A stretch of DNA of 64,000 bases from Sinorhizobium psoraleae (GTDB taxonomy: Bacteria; Pseudomonadota; Alphaproteobacteria; Rhizobiales; Rhizobiaceae): positions 984,577-1,048,576 of the forward strand of contig NZ_JABEKV010000001.1 in NCBI RefSeq assembly GCF_013283645.1. The letters are read 5' to 3'. A model generated the notes under the pieces. It worked only from the letters and a program-made list of their open reading frames with translations. It did no database searches and was not told where the DNA came from. Below, piece by piece: positions 63,806-64,000 of this stretch; positions within the stretch are counted from its first letter, which is position 1; each line of letters starts with the position of its first letter. The position numbers and the translations under genes were made by a program.

Positions 63806-64000
63806 GACGCGAACCGCCCCAGACCATCGGCGATTACGCGCCGCTTCTTTTCCCCGCGGCGATGCTCACCATCTTCTTCGTCGTGCCCTTTGGCACGATG
63901 ATCGCCGTCAGCTTCTTCCAGCGCCAGCAGGGCGGCTTCTATACGCCGGCCTTCGTTTACGACAATTACGCCCGCTTCCTCTCGGCCTTCTTCGGCGGCG
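63802..64000 (+). CDS. ABC transporter permease (PotB-like), partial
   Basis: The first 66 codons, cut by the window end. It starts at ATG 63802 overlapping the ATPase stop: MRREPPQTIGDYAPLLFPAA, then a first helix MLTIFFVVPFGTMIAVSFF and FVYDNYARFLSAFFGG. It is consistent with the first permease of a polyamine-type importer. Confidence 0.85.
   Translation, partial: MRREPPQTIGDYAPLLFPAAMLTIFFVVPFGTMIAVSFFQRQQGGFYTPAFVYDNYARFLSAFFGG

Overview
The window is about 62-64% G+C by eye and looks like the chromosome of a Rhizobiaceae member, most likely Sinorhizobium/Ensifer. Supporting signs are a coxMNOP-type alternative cytochrome c oxidase, an Omp10-type outer-membrane lipoprotein, the density of ABC importers and LysR/GntR regulators, mosaic palindromic repeats of the RIME kind, and an alphaproteobacterial initiator tRNA. 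The genus is inferred from gene content; no search was run.

Left part (1 to about 20.35 kb): a tRNA-fMet gene is followed by the decayed C-terminal end of a site-specific recombinase. Next come a large SAM-cyclase-ATPase-TPR signalling protein and a run of broken genes: a tyrosine recombinase tail, a threonine dehydratase, a GAF fragment and an MscS channel. Accessory redox and hydrolase genes follow (cupin, NmrA-like SDR, MBL hydrolase, AhpD-like protein, two alpha/beta hydrolases, two SDRs), then an MASE1/4xPAS sensor kinase with three response regulators, and a LysR/SDR divergent pair. The last 13 bases of the tRNA recur at 20334-20346, immediately before a strong terminator. I therefore read 81-20346 as a decayed genomic island of about 20.25 kb inserted at tRNA-fMet.

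Middle (20.4-41 kb): glutathione synthetase gshB, a LysE-type exporter, a LysR regulator, an Omp10-like lipoprotein and an ArsR-type regulator. Then comes a long leftward block: HAD phosphatase, peptide-type ABC importer (binding protein, two ATPases, two permeases), glycerophosphodiesterase and a TIM-barrel isomerase, with a SorC-type regulator divergent at its head. A serine beta-lactamase-like hydrolase faces the leftward cytochrome c / coxMNOP / subunit IV group.

Right part (41-64 kb): a leftward operon encodes a FadR-type GntR regulator, a Cys/Met-metabolism PLP enzyme and a sugar-type ABC importer. It is followed by what looks like an amine catabolism region: M24 peptidase, XRE-cupin regulator, GntR regulator, gamma-glutamylpolyamine synthetase-like enzyme, PuuB-like oxidase, a transglutaminase-like protein with altered catalytic positions, aldehyde dehydrogenase, EamA exporter, aminotransferase, LysR regulator, agmatinase-family ureohydrolase and a polyamine-type ABC importer cut by the window end. 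Together these suggest uptake and oxidation of polyamines or guanidino compounds.

I found no CRISPR array, no complete insertion sequence and no rRNA. The most noteworthy items are the tRNA-bounded island whose recombinase remnant supplies the tRNA's terminator, the inverted repeat over the SD of the 19195 SDR gene, the substituted transglutaminase-like protein, the PLP lyase inside a sugar-ABC operon, and two families of covarying palindromic repeats.
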